NCBI GenBank assembly: GCA_000469685.2
Contig: LS997567.1
Location: forward strand, 11,420,299 to 11,484,298
Length of the DNA: 64,000 nucleotides
Origin: Haemonchus contortus
Lineage: Eukaryota; Nematoda; Chromadorea; Rhabditida; Trichostrongylidae
Reading direction: 5' to 3'
The position numbers and the translations under genes are program-made. Below are positions 12,835 through 24,145 of this stretch, piece by piece. The stretch's first letter is position 1, and each line of letters begins with the position of its first letter. Under the pieces are notes generated by a model that was not told the origin of the DNA, made no database searches, and saw nothing but the letters and a program-made list of their open reading frames with translations.

Positions 12835-13690
12835 TGTAATTCGCTATGTATCAATATGAATTACGCTTTCTGCACAACAAGTATTTTGTTACCATATCTA
12901 CTTCTGTAAATATACAAATATGCGTATGAGGGCCCTCATAGAGCGGCACTGCATTGCATGTAATAGAAACAATAACAGAATGACTCTCAATGAAATCGAC
13001 GTTTCCATGAATGTTGGATGTCAGTGCGTCAGAATCTGTAGACAGATTGTTGGGACTCGATCTACAATCTAAATCTCACACTGTTTACAGATTGCACTTC
13101 ATTTGACAGAACAAGAAGGAGTAGCATTCCAAGGTCGTCAAAAGGAGGAAGCTGTCGCACAGTCTACTTTACTTTGTACGCAGAGCACTTTGAACGCGGA
13201 GCATGAGGTCGCGTAATGCACCGCAAGGACAAGTTGATGCTCGATCGCTATTCTAGGTCCGGCTGACAGAACATTTCACATTCAATCAGTATACCAGAAA
13301 GTGAACCATGAGATAGGAATAATGTATACTGTGAGTCCTCTAAATGCGGAGCAGTCTCTGAGTTCGTCTTTTCAGCAGCAAGGTAGCCAAGTCATTTGAT
13401 GAACTTAGAACCGTAAACGGCTTGACCTACAGCAGTTTCAAAGAGCCTGCAATGGCTCTTGATGTAATGCATGATGAATCGCATTACGAAAGCTCTCTAA
13501 GAGAAGGAGCAGCGTTTCGGATGCCGCCATAGCTGCCACCACTTTTCAGCAGCCCTATCTGCTTTCGCGTTTGTTATGTCACAGAGCCAGGGCGGCTGTG
13601 GGAACAGGGAACAAGTCATAACAGAAGACTAAATACATCGTGGGTTGAACGAGGAAGAAGCAGTCATCCGAGCACACTATGAATGGAGGC
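12835..13690 (+). mobile_element. Helitron Rep/helicase junction fragment (piece 3 of 4)
   Basis: Plus strand, several frames: IYKYAYEGPHRAALH (about 12905-12955), LHLTEQEGVAFQGRQKEEA (13098-13155), VYTVSPLNAEQ (13325-13358), LRTVNGLTYSSFKEPAMALD (13408-13465) and EPGRLWEQG (about 13585-13615). These correspond in order to the Helitron motifs YxYKGxDRA, VHLPxQxxVxF, VYTVxPxxAE and LRTVxGxxxxTF. The helicase Walker A segment that should follow is missing, because the sequence passes into an RTE insertion and resumes downstream in the helicase C-terminus at 16841. Confidence 0.75.
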
Positions 13691-13699
13691 AGAGTGCAG

Positions 13700-16600
13700 A
13701 TATGCGGGCTGATTTTAAACAATCTCAGCGACTTCATTACTAAACCAGCAGTAGAAACGATTAGGAGAAACGATTTGTCTTCTGGTAGCAAAAATATGAC
13801 TGTTGGGGTCTCCGCCGTCAACAGGGTCAGCAGTCGAATCATGCGGTGAAGATGGTCACGAGGGAGGGGTACTAGACAACAATATCAGTGTACGCACCTC
13901 AAGCCGGCTGCCCCGTCTTCGAAAAGGATGAGTTCTACCTCAGCCTTGACGAGGCCATCCGATCGGTTCCGGAGGGTGACTACCTTACCATAGCAAGTGA
14001 TCTGAATGGGGACGTCGGTAGTGAAAGGAAGGGACTGAAAAGGGTACACACGGGAGTAGAGGTGTAGGAGTCAAGAACGAGGAAGGAGAGAGGATCATTG
14101 CCCTGGCCATAGCCCACGACTTGGCAGTCTGCAGCACATTCTCCGCGAAAAGGAAGTCCCAGAAGGTAATCTACAGCTCCCAGAAGGTAATCTACAGCAG
14201 TGGAGGAAAGAAACGGAAATAGATCATGCGTTAGTAAGGTTGTCCCTCGAAACTGTAAAGCACATCAAGGTACTGCCCGGAGAAGACCTGGCTCCACAGC
14301 ACAGACCTCTTCTAGCAGACATGCCATCAATCTTCCTAAAAAATCAAGGACAAGAACGGAACGGAGGATTCGGTGGTGGAAGTTGCGCCAATTCGAAAGA
14401 GAACACCTCAAAGAGAAGGTAGTAGAAGCTGCACTTCCAAATCCCGGAGGGCCGATCCAGCAGAATTGGAGCAACGCCGTGAAGGTCATCCTGCGATGTG
14501 CAAAGGAAACGCTGAGAGAAACTCGTGGTGGTTCCCGAGTGGACAGGGATGCATAGTTCTGGAATGATGAAGTCCAACGAGTTGTGAGCAGAAGTCGGCT
14601 TACAAGCGATGGTAAAGGACACGAGCTCCAGGGGATCTAGCTGCCTACAGAACTTCCAAGAGGCTCGCCAAGGCTGTGTCGCGAAGGCGAATAACATGGA
14701 AATGGATGCTTTGTATGAGAAACTCGACAGTCGAGAAGGAGAGGATTAGTCTTCGGCCTGGCGAAAGCACGTCACCGCGTCACTCAGGATATCGGGGTAG
14801 TGAAGTCCGTCAGGAACAGCGAGGGTGCAATACTGAGGAAGCCTAGCGAGGTCAGGCGTAGGTGGCAGGAATACTTCGACGGGCTCCTCAACGAAGATTT
14901 CGCCCGTAAGAACAACTCCCAGTTAGAGGCAAAGGCTGGCCCCATCAAACTTTGGACAGAGAGTGGGGTGCGTAGGGCAATGGGAAAGATGAAGGTTGGG
15001 AAGGCAAATGGTCCGGATTGAGTATCGATCGAGGCATGGGAAGCGTTCGGAGAGCACGGGATAAAGTGGCTCACCCGATTTCTGAACACTGTCACCGCTG
15101 AAGGAAGAATCCCAGATGCGTGGAGGAGCAGGACTATCGTTCCCATCCTCAAGCAGAAGGGGGACGCGATAGAATGTTCTAACTACCGGAGGATCAGGTT
15201 GACTGCTCACACGATGACACTGTGCGAGTGGCTGTTTGACTAAAGATTGAAAGAGTTGGTCCCATCCTCGCAGGAGCAGTTCGGCTCCATGCCTGATAGG
15301 TCTACAAAGGACGCCATCTTCATAGCCAGACAAGTTATCGAGAAGCATCGAGAGAAGCGTACATCCTGCTACCTAGCCTTCCTCGATCTGGAGAAGGCTT
15401 TCGACCGTCCTTCGCGACAAGTCCTCTGGAGAGCGCTCCAGAAACGGAAGGTTCCAGAATACCTGATCTCTCTGATGAGGGACATGTACGATGGCTCCAC
15501 CACAACAATGCGCACCCCACACGGCCAGACCGGAGCAATAGATGTCACGATTGGAGTACACTAGGGATCAGCTCTGAGCCCGTTCCTTTTCCTGCTCACA
15601 AGGGACGTTATCCCAGAAGAACTCATGGATGGACCACTGAAGACCATCCTCTACGCTGATGACATCGCTCTGATAACGGAGAGCAAGGAAAAACTTCAGG
15701 ATAAACTCCAGTGGCAGAGGGTATTAGCGGAGAATGGACTTCGGCTGAACGTGAAGAAGACCAAGTTCCTAGGCTCAGAGGAGGGCACAGAGTCAATCGT
15801 CGACTGGCGCGGGGAAGCCATCGAAAAGGTCCAGGACTTCCGCTTCCTGGGGAGTGATCTACCCGCTGATGGTAGCGAGTACCAGGCCGTAAATTCCCGA
15901 ACAAATACGGCATGGATGAAGTGGAGGGAATCCACCGGTATCCTCTGCGTCCGTCGGTGCTCCAGGATCCTCAAAGGAAAAGTGTATCGGACAGTGGTAA
16001 GGTACACGATGCTCTACGGCAGCGAGTGTTGGTCCGCGAGTAAATCCCATGAAGGGCAGCTCCACTTCGCTGGAATAAGAATGCTCAGATGGGCCTGCGA
16101 CTGGACGCGGCTGGATCGGGACAGAAATGAAGACGTCATGACGGGGGTAACGGAACTTCTCCCCTATCGCGGCATCCTCCCTTGCGGCATGCGGCAAATG
16201 TCACTGCAATTACCGTACTCACCCCGCCTCCCGCCATTCGATAGGACGCGATATTTTTCCTTGACTGACTTGCTTTTTCATTGGATTTTATCGTTTTTTT
16301 CTTCTGTTTCTTTTTAGTTTTCATGTTTATTAGACTTGATTAATTAAAATGACTCCTCCTATATAAACGACGATCAAGACCGCATTGGAATTGAAAAGAG
16401 CGGCCAGCCAATTCAAATAATTAAAGGACTCTCTACCTCACAAATTGCGCGCTCCAATCTTTCATCGCAATCCTGCGATAGGCGGTGGGTGCGACGTGTG
16501 CGACGCCGTGTTAGGGGAGAAGTTCCCGGACCCGTCAGGACGGCTATGCAAACAGCCCTAGTTCAGCTGAAGATGAGAGAGCAGCGCCTGTGATGGTTTG

Positions 16601-16840
16601 GGCATGTACTAGGGACACCACAGAGCCATCCGATAAGGGAAGCAATAGAGTTCGAGGTTCAAGGTTAGCGACCACGAGGAGCCCCAAAGAAGAGATGGCG
16701 GGACGTAATCAAGAAGGACCTCGCCGAAGCCAAGGTGACGGCAGAAGATACCGTAGATAGAATGAAATGGGGACGGCTGACAGTAACAGCGGACCCTGCG
16801 ACGTCGCGGGATTAACGCTAGGGAGAAGAAGAAGAAGAAA
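13700..16840 (+). mobile_element. RTE-clade non-LTR retrotransposon, ORF2 relic (5'-truncated)
   Basis: Apurinic-like endonuclease followed by reverse transcriptase. Endonuclease: VYAPQAGCPVFEKDEF (about 13890) and DLNGDVGSERKG (about 14000). RT: LAFLDLEKAFDR (15376-15410, catalytic D), the YADD box in ILYADDIALI (15649-15675) and NVKKTKFLGS (15748-15776). The C-terminus after the MITE reads MREQRL.WFGHV (about 16575) and KKRWRDVIKKDLAEAKVTAE (16690-16750). Stops at 15020, 15240 and 15563 and several shifts make it dead. It ends with a short GAA-rich tail at 16820-16840. It lies in a Helitron and is interrupted by a Mutator-like MITE. The exact 5' junction is not resolved. Confidence 0.9.
16145..16533. 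mobile_element. Mutator-like MITE, copy 1 (389 bp)
   Basis: Terminal inverted repeats of about 30 bp: left GGGTAACGGAACTTCTCCCC, right end on the other strand GGGTCCGGGAACTTCTCCCC. Flanked by GTCATGACGG (16135-16144) and GTCAGGACGG (16534-16543), a 10-bp duplication with one mismatch. Removing the element and one duplicate restores the host RTE reading frame (DVMTAMQTAL). The second copy at 21907-22284 has a perfect 9-bp duplication. Target duplications of 9-10 bp with TIRs fit the Mutator (MULE) superfamily. No coding capacity. Confidence 0.85.
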
Positions 16841-17690
16841 GATGTCTCATTTGTGGCAGTATATAACCACCTATCACCTCTCCATCAACCTCAGATATGC
16901 AGCATATAGGGGCGAATGGGCAAGCATGCGTACAGATTGGAGCAAGAAGATATTAGAAGACGAAAATATTTCCATCGAGCTACCTCCTAGCCTAGGAGCC
17001 TAGGAGACTTATCCATGACGTAATCGGTGAAACCATTGCAGTAGACGACATAGCAGAGTTCACAAAAAAGGCAAAACCTGCTCTAAAAATATTCAGGTAA
17101 CGCATGAACCATCTCGCGCTGAACGAATGCCTGCGCAGCTGGGACTGAGAGTGTACAAGTGCATTGACGGAAAGGAAAATGCAGACTCAGAAGACGTACT
17201 CAATCATGAATTGGAGCACCTGAACAAGTCGCAGCCAAATGGGATAATTGCGCGCGAGCTCAAGCAAGGATGTGTCGTCACGTCCTTTGTAATCTAGACC
17301 TATCCAAGATCCTTTGCAACGGAACAAGATTTCACACAGATTTGAACAAGTGGATCAATATGGACAATACGTGTTAGGTTGCAGATTCGCAACTGGAATA
17401 AGGAAAAACTAATTTGATCTCTTCCCTCGCATAGGCTTTCGTATTGACTTTGAAAGAGACAAATTCTAGCCCGCTTAGCCTTTGCTACCACCGTCAATAA
17501 GGCTCAAGGTCAGGATCTGACAAAAGTTGCAATACATCTAACCGGCGATATATTCACTCACGGGCAGCTGTATCATATGTTGCAATATCGAGAGCTCGGA
17601 TTAGGTGGAAGTCCTTCCATCAGAAACTAGACTTAAGAATAGTGTCTACAAATTATTTCGTAGGAAATGTACTCGATACAAAATAAAACA
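16841..17690 (+). mobile_element. Helitron helicase C-terminal fragment (piece 4 of 4)
   Basis: PIF1-type helicase C-terminal motifs in order, with frameshifts: INLRYAAYRGEWASM (about 16885-16930), SIELPPSLG (16972-17000), VYKCIDGKENADSEDVLNHE (17152-17212), NLDLSKILCNGTRF (17290-17332, family LCNGTRL), LAFATTVNKAQGQDLTKVAI (17477-17537, family INKSQGQT motif) and LTGDIFTHGQLY (17539-17573, family HGQLYVALSR). The last segment, IVSTNYFVGNVLD (about 17640-17680), resembles the family end NxVYKEVL. It follows the RTE tail directly, so the RTE inserted into or next to the helicase region. Confidence 0.85.
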
Positions 17691-18549
17691 CTACCTAGCT
17701 CTTGAAGACACCGCCATACCAAATTATTGTATTCTATCTGAAAATGATTATCTGCCAAATTTCGTCTTATTACATCAGATGACAATGATGCACTGACGAC
17801 AAAAGTCTCACATCCGTGCGCCCTTATGCCTCTTTTTTCAACTCAGCAGACAAAGCTATAGCAACGTTAGTGTAACATTTGAAAGAAGAAACGACACTGC
17901 TATCAGTTGTATAGCACCGCTATGCAGCTTCTCTTTCCATTAATTGGAGTCTCGTTTGTAGAGCTCTCAACTTCCATGGTAACCAAAATCATCGCTACTA
18001 ACTTCAACTTCTCGGTACTCCTTGAAACTTTTAGTCAAGAATTCCTACTTTCATTTCAAACCTGGCACTTTCAATTTATAAGAGTGAGCACATCAGCTGC
18101 AAAAAATCTTAGAAGCCACCTCACAGCTTTGGGAGGTTATATAAGTTCACTCTAAGTTCAGTTTGAAGCCCCTACTATTAGTTCCGCCACCTCAAAAAAT
18201 GCTCCATACTGCTTTTATGGTGGACTATGTAAGTCTGCTCTACGTTCTTCCGCCGCTACTGTTCGCTCCGTCTACTCACAAAACATTCCATACCACATTT
18301 ACGGTGAGTTAATTACTGCTAGGAGGTAGAGGTGGAGTAGTGGTAAGCGGCGCACTATCTCACACGTTTCACTACGATTTTGAATGGAAGTTGAATGCGT
18401 AGACGCATCCTACAGACGGGATTGATCAGCATCCCAAGACTTTTATCCTGAATTACTGCTTTGTGAAGCTTACTATTAGAGCCTGCTCAATGGTTTCAGT
18501 TCGAGATACCTTTTGCCGCCACAGCACCGTCGACTCGCTGTTCTAAAAA
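17691..18549. other. AT-rich stretch, no gene recognised
   Basis: No family motif found. 18175-18310 contains two diverged copies of a segment with CAAAACATTCCATAC / CAAAAAATGCTCCATAC. At 18330-18450 a weak tRNA-like pair of boxes (GGAGTAGTGGTAAGCGGC, then GGGATTGATCAGCATCCC) hints at a decayed SINE head. This is only suggestive. Confidence 0.35.
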
Positions 18550-18728
18550 ATTTCCTGTGGGGAATTGATTGAAAAATCGGGACTTCGAACTTGAATCGTA
18601 GGACAGACATTTATAGTATGTCCTACAAAATTGTAGCTACTAGGTTTGTAGGACATACTATAAATATCTGATCTACGATTAAAGTTCAATGTTCCATCTG
18701 ATGTTTCAGCCACTTCCCCACAGGAAAT
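18550..18728. mobile_element. Palindromic MITE (about 80-bp arms)
   Basis: Near-perfect inverted repeat: the left arm 18550-18629 (ending TTATAGTATGTCCTACAAA) pairs with 18645-18728 around a 15-bp loop. The outermost pair is ATTTCCTGTGGGGAA against TTCCCCACAGGAAAT. No coding capacity. The family is not identified. Confidence 0.8.
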
Positions 18729-18735
18729 ATCCCAG

Positions 18736-18835
18736 CTTCAGGATCTGACTGGAATCTTGAACCTTCTGAATTACGTAATCCGGACACATTTATATGCTAT
18801 TCTCTACAACTCTACAACTACTCTCCACAGGTCTG
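18736..18835. repeat. Diverged half copy of the palindromic MITE arm
   Basis: The stretch from GGATCTGACTGGAATC to CTACAACTACTCTCCAC is a degenerate direct relative of the left arm of the adjacent palindrome (GAACTTGAATCGTAGGAC .. TTGTAGCTAC). This suggests a tandem or composite origin. Confidence 0.45.
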
Positions 18836-21800
18836 AAGCACGAGAGAGTGAGGCTTAGAGAGCTTGATTTCAAGCTTAAGAGCAAACCTATGCTTAAGAA
18901 GCGGTCCGTTCGCTTTGATAACAAGCAAATGATTCAGCGAGAGTTGAATTTCCTCTGCTTTGAATTTGCTAGCGAAGGAACCACTTCTAATGTTGGCTTG
19001 ATGAACCTCAATGGTGAAAACTATAGACTGTTTCACAAGTAGAAGGAAGGGATGTATGGCAGTAACCGATATTATTCGACGATATCTTTTACAAATTCCA
19101 TGTATAATACCTATCTGTAAAAAGCTTTATCTTTTAGTTAACAGAAGGTTTTCGTGAATTCCCCTCACTGGTGCAGAACAATCACGTCGTTAAAAATAAC
19201 GATATCTGTAAAACTCATGCTTAACATGAAACTTGCGTTACATTTCATTAAAGAGATAATGGTAAAACGAAATTGCCAAATTGTATCTTACGAAATGCCC
19301 GCTTCGACGGGCGTGGGTGAATGATGGAAGTGCAAATGAATTCGCATTACATCCAGGAACTACAGCTAGGAATGTGCGCTCTCGAGAGACAGCTTATGCC
19401 ATTATTAGTTGCGGTGAAAAAAACTCTCTCCTTTTTGTGAAAGGCGGCTGCCGTGTTGCCAAGACGGTTACGCATTGAGACGCGCACGGTACCGTGCGTA
19501 GCCGAATTGTTCCATACATAACGTAGTCAGAGATACTCGGTAATATTCACAGCACACAATCACGAGGAAACTAGCAACAATGCACATATGCAGATTCAAA
19601 AGTACAAGAGAGTAAACTACCGCTTAAATATAGATTTGCATGAGTCTTTCAAACCTGATCATTCTAAGAATATAAGTTCACTGTCTTCAGAAGTTTTCAA
19701 ACTAACACCACATTGAATTGGTAAGTAAAACGAAAGTTTTCAAGAAAAAATAATGAACAGGAAACACTCGAAAATGTACAAGGGCATTGATACAACGCTG
19801 CCGATTTCGGACTAGGGAAGTCTTGCAATTGGGCAGATACGGCTGTGAGAGCCGGACTTCCAACGACCACCAGCAAAAGATGTCCAACGTCACACTCAAA
19901 CTAAGGGGTATGACAGAAACTCGCGTTGAATGTGAATGAATGCCGTAAAACTGTTAAATTCAGTTATGGACAAATCTTCGCTTCCAACGATAGTTTTCAG
20001 TGGTAAAACATCCCAAATGAAAAAGTGTCAAGCTTCAAAGGCTGCGAACCAGCGGACAGAAATGACAGCGCCCGTGACATTCTTAGCATATCTAATTCAT
20101 AAACATACGACTGATGTGGAACAAACTATATTCCGAGGAGACATGATGATGGCGGGATGACTCCCAAAATGAAAACAAACCACTCATACAACACAAAACA
20201 GATTGGTTCCAATCAAAAATTCAAAGTAGATGAAGCAATACGATCAGATCAGCAAAATGGTGCCTATACACGGTGTCACAAGACCTTTTTTTCCGCGGAT
20301 GGGTGAACTATGTTGACACTAACGATTGCGGAAGGTACTTTGTCAGCTGTAGATTTTGGTGGGAAGAGACGCGGTAGAGCGAAGATTATCGCAAAAGCGA
20401 CGATATGCACGGTGAAGTAGACACGCCTGGAAGGGATTCAAAATAGACTGCATAAAGAAGGACGAAGTGCACGAATGAGCGGAGATTGCAAATCGAAAGT
20501 TATTAGGAGCATTTATTAATTCGTTAGCTGAGCTGGTGAGGCTTTTTACATGGTTTTACTTTACTCATTGACATTACTGTTGACATCACGTTGCATATGG
20601 ATCATCCGAATGACCTCGACTGAAAGCGGATTAATCAAGCTCTGAGCGAAAATCCACGCGAAACGACAAAAGAAAATGATAAAGAACTCCCACGTCACCA
20701 ACCAGATTTCAAATTCCCATGGGACTTTCAATGGAAAGCTAGCTATGGCGACAGAGTTTGGTGTGCTATTTACAAAAATAGAAATTGGAACCGCCTAATA
20801 AGTTTAACGAAATATTTGCAAGCGCTAGAATTTCGCTTGCTAACAGCTTGGAGAGTTAGTGCCAAATAAAATACACAGTTGACTGCAATGGCGTCAAAGG
20901 TTCAGAAGTAGTGCTCTCCCATTTCAAGCTAATGACGTTGGTTTGCTCTCTGTCATGGTGACAATTTCTGCAAAACACGCCTTCTTCTCAGAAAAAAAGC
21001 TCTGACAAAGCTCTGATGACAATTTCCCATGTATATAAAGATCTTTTTAGCATTCCTGATGTTGATTAATCATTTTGGGCTCCATTGAAGCTTGTTGTTC
21101 TTATAAGAGGCAGAATGTTTCTGCATGTAAATTCTGACCTTTTAATTTTAAACCGCCCCACGAAAAATATACCAAAGAAATCATCTTGAATGAGGCACGC
21201 GTAAATAACTCAGATTGGAATAATCGTAAATAAATATGAGAAGCAAATAGGTTGTTCAAAAAATGCGTGCCTTATGCATGCTCTTTCTCTACAACCATGA
21301 ACAAAACAACCGATCGACTCTTAGCTAAACACATACTCACAAGGAAAGACAAACGCGTCTGTTTTTTCATCATATACAGCGTCTCGTATTGAGAGTATCT
21401 CAAAAAGTTCGAAAATCAGGTGCACAAAACATGTGTGGTATTCGGTACAATATAAATAAGGCGGGATTTGTGGACCACATGTTTCTCCCACCCCTTTTTC
21501 GAGTTGTTCATCGAAGTTGAGTTTTCCTCGCGTACCTACGTTCTAAAGAGATTTCAATTGAGTGTGTGTGTTTATGTCGAGAATGTTTTGACTTCTGTTT
21601 TGGAGTAGCATTCCAAACTCTGCCGATGCACCTAGGCCATTATTCAAAAATTCAGAAATTGTAAGCTTCACGTAGTGAGGAAAAATTTCACTCAATGGGA
21701 AAGCTTTATAAATGTGGAGCATTCGTTTAATGACAACAATGACCCATAGTCGTACTTTCTTAAAATAGTTGCTCAAATGTTCCACTTGCACTTCCATAAA

Positions 21801-21897
21801 GGATACGATCGACATTACCCGGCCTACGATCTTGCCAAGAACGTTTTTCAAAACATTAATGATATGAACTAGACTCGATTAAAAGTAGAGTTAGAAA
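18836..21897. other. 3-kb AT-rich stretch, no gene assigned
   Basis: Open frames at 18794-19042 (plus, 82 codons), 19936-20160 (plus) and 21543-21851 (minus, 102 codons) match no family I recognise. The first follows an acceptor-like CTCTCCACAG and could be a terminal exon, but there is no supporting context. A short palindrome with core GCACGGTACCGTGC lies near 19488. Around 20610-20660 a segment reading SENPRETTKE weakly recalls a mariner helix-turn-helix; I do not claim it. Confidence 0.35.
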
Positions 21898-21906
21898 GCT
21901 CCCGAT

Positions 21907-22284
21907 GGGTAACGGAACTTCTCCCCTATCGCGGCATTCTCCCTTGCGGCATGCGGCGAACGTCACTGCAATTACCGTACTCCCGCCAATCGATAGGACG
22001 CGGAATTTTTCTTTGACTGGCTTGCTTTTTCATTGGATTTTATCGTTTTTTCTTCTGTTTTTTTTCAGTTTTCATGTTTATTAGACTTGATTAATTCAAA
22101 TGACTCCTCCTATATAAACGACGATCAGAATCGCTTTGGAACTGAAGAGAGCGGCCGGCCAATTCAAATGTTTAAAGGACTCCCCACCACACAAATTGCG
22201 CGCTCCAATCTTCCATCGCAATCCTGCGATAGGCGGCGGGTGCGACGTGTGCGACGCCGTGTTAGGGGAGAAGTTCCCGGACCC
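21907..22284. mobile_element. Mutator-like MITE, copy 2 (378 bp)
   Basis: Same family as 16145-16533: the same TIRs (GGGTAACGGAACTTC / GGGTCCGGGAACTTC) and internal landmarks (TTGACTGGCTTGCTTTTTCA, CTCCTATATAAACGACGATC). It is flanked by a perfect 9-bp target duplication, GCTCCCGAT (21898-21906 and 22285-22293), which fixes the element ends. Confidence 0.88.
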
Positions 22285-22389
22285 GCTCCCGATCGATGAA
22301 GTCGGCGACCGCCCGAGTTATGTCATCAAAGGTAGTAAAAGTTTTTTTGCCAAGAAAGCCTTCAGGGGCGGAACAAGTTGAAATTAGGA

Positions 22390-23282
22390 GGGGCTACTTT
22401 AATAGAATGTGGAGGATGGAGCACGGTTTCCCATCCTAGCTCCTCGATTTTTTTGGTAGGTACCTTCAGCTACATGGGGTCGGACGTTATCAAGAAAGAA
22501 GTTCACTGAAAGGGCTGTTTCTCCAGAATAGCTTATGCGTCCTTCTGAAGCCGAGACGCAACTAGAGGCTGCGACAGTGTGTCCCTGCGGGAGCAGCTGA
22601 CCTTTTGAGATCCATACACAACATAAAAGTTTCTTCTTGTGGTGCAGTCCTGAATTGGCTTGCATGAGCGGCCTCTTCCCTTTGGGCAGCTTGACGGCGG
22701 GTGCATTGGAGTGGTAGGGGATGAAAATCTCACCTCCACTAATCAGGTTTTGTAGAAACTCCTTGCGATACGATAGGAGAAGGAAAGATTGACATAAAAA
22801 CAAGGAACAGGATGTACCGCGCCAGGGGCTTGAAGGCGTTTAATGATTATTTATTGGTTATTCCCATGCCTTGTCGTAAGTTTGCGGGTGTATCTCCAAA
22901 CTCTTTTGAACAGCGACGAGAACAGCGGACTTATCTACTGCATGGGGACGTCCTGACCGAGATTCACCTTTTATCTCGCGTCTCGGTTTGCGAAGCGAGT
23001 GAACCAGCTTTGGACGGTCAGACGGTAGTAGTGCCCTTAACCGCTGTTATGGAATGCTGATGCCGCTTTGTGCTGCACCACCAGTCATGGAGGATAATGC
23101 TCAAAAGTTACCTTGTGGAATTGATATGGTGTTTAAACTTAGGGAAGAGTACGCGTCCTTATATACCTTTTGCTTAAAAAGTTCCAAAATGTTCTGAAAT
23201 GTGGTGAATTAGGGATATAGGTCAAAAGTAGAAGATCCCGCACTTTTCAAGAAACCCTATCAGGTCTTTTCGATCAACCTTA
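22390..23282 (-). mobile_element. mariner transposase relic 1
   Basis: On the minus strand the 5' end (23252-23282) carries a mariner-type terminus, AAGGTTGATCGAAAAGACC, followed by helix-turn-helix remnants (TVQSWFTRFANRD; ESRSGRPHAVDKSAVLVAVQ, about 22930-23030). Then comes the catalytic region: YRKEFLQNLISGGE (family LITGDE), LHHKKKLL and LDNVRPHVAEGTYQK (family HDNARPH). Three or more frameshifts and stops, and the catalytic D-E-rich stretch is altered. The 3' TIR was not found, so the element is truncated. It is most similar to the mariner at 62132-63925. Confidence 0.8.
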
Positions 23283-24145
23283 TACATTTATACCTTGAGA
23301 TCACGGCGAACGTCAGGTACCAAGGTGAAAACGCTCACCTGTAAACAAAAAAAGCAGGATTCAAGTTCATGGTCACGAATGCGTATGTCGTATATCCCAA
23401 GGCTATCTTCGTCGCCAAAAACGTCAGCAAGTCATAGAAAAACTTTCGCTTCGGATAATTCAGAAATCTGTGTCGCATACAACGTCGAAACTATAAATAG
23501 TTTACCCGCAAAAAATTTCAAGACGCTTGAAAGAAAAGTAGCTGAATGAAAACTTAGAAAGGCAGCAATACCTTATCGAAACAAAGTTTTAGATGCGTGT
23601 GAGCGTGCTTCGTGACATCAGGAACTGGATTGTTGGGGATTAATGAAAGTGTCGCTGTTACGAGGTAATGGAATACGAGACAACGCGGTTGGGAAGAGCA
23701 AGCCTAAGACAGTCACCCAGCGCTGGCATACCGCGAATCTAATTCAAGGCTTCTTTTCGTAATGCAGCGAGGAAAGAAACAAGTTATTGAGGAATGCAAT
23801 TTGACGCGATTCTTGGCTGATATTATGCACAAATTGGTGCTGATTGCTCCAGCTCATTATGTTTTGGCGGATTGGAGCAAAGACGCAAGGAAAGGGTCCG
23901 CGAGAAGCGCTAAGCAGAGCACTGCCGGAAATGACGTCTTTAGTACGAGCATACAACTACCCTTATCCTCCTCGGCTTGGCAACTGGAAATCGTACGCCG
24001 CGGAATCAGCGACATAATGGGAATGAGTTATGAGTAGAGCACTGGTGGAAGTGTACCATGTAATCAAACAGATTCCTAGTGCCCATCCCTGCTCAGTTTT
24101 ACTCGTGAGTTTCGCAGAAGTGCCATTCCACTGCATATAACGCGC
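23283..24145. other. Unassigned stretch before the TATG array
   Basis: Short open frames on both strands (23295-23549 plus, 23762-24037 plus) show no recognisable domain. No repeat shared with the rest of the window was noticed. Confidence 0.4.

Noticed and set aside
20520..20700. Possible mariner helix-turn-helix (SENPRETTKE)
   Set aside because: A single ten-residue resemblance with no catalytic region, TIR or second motif nearby.
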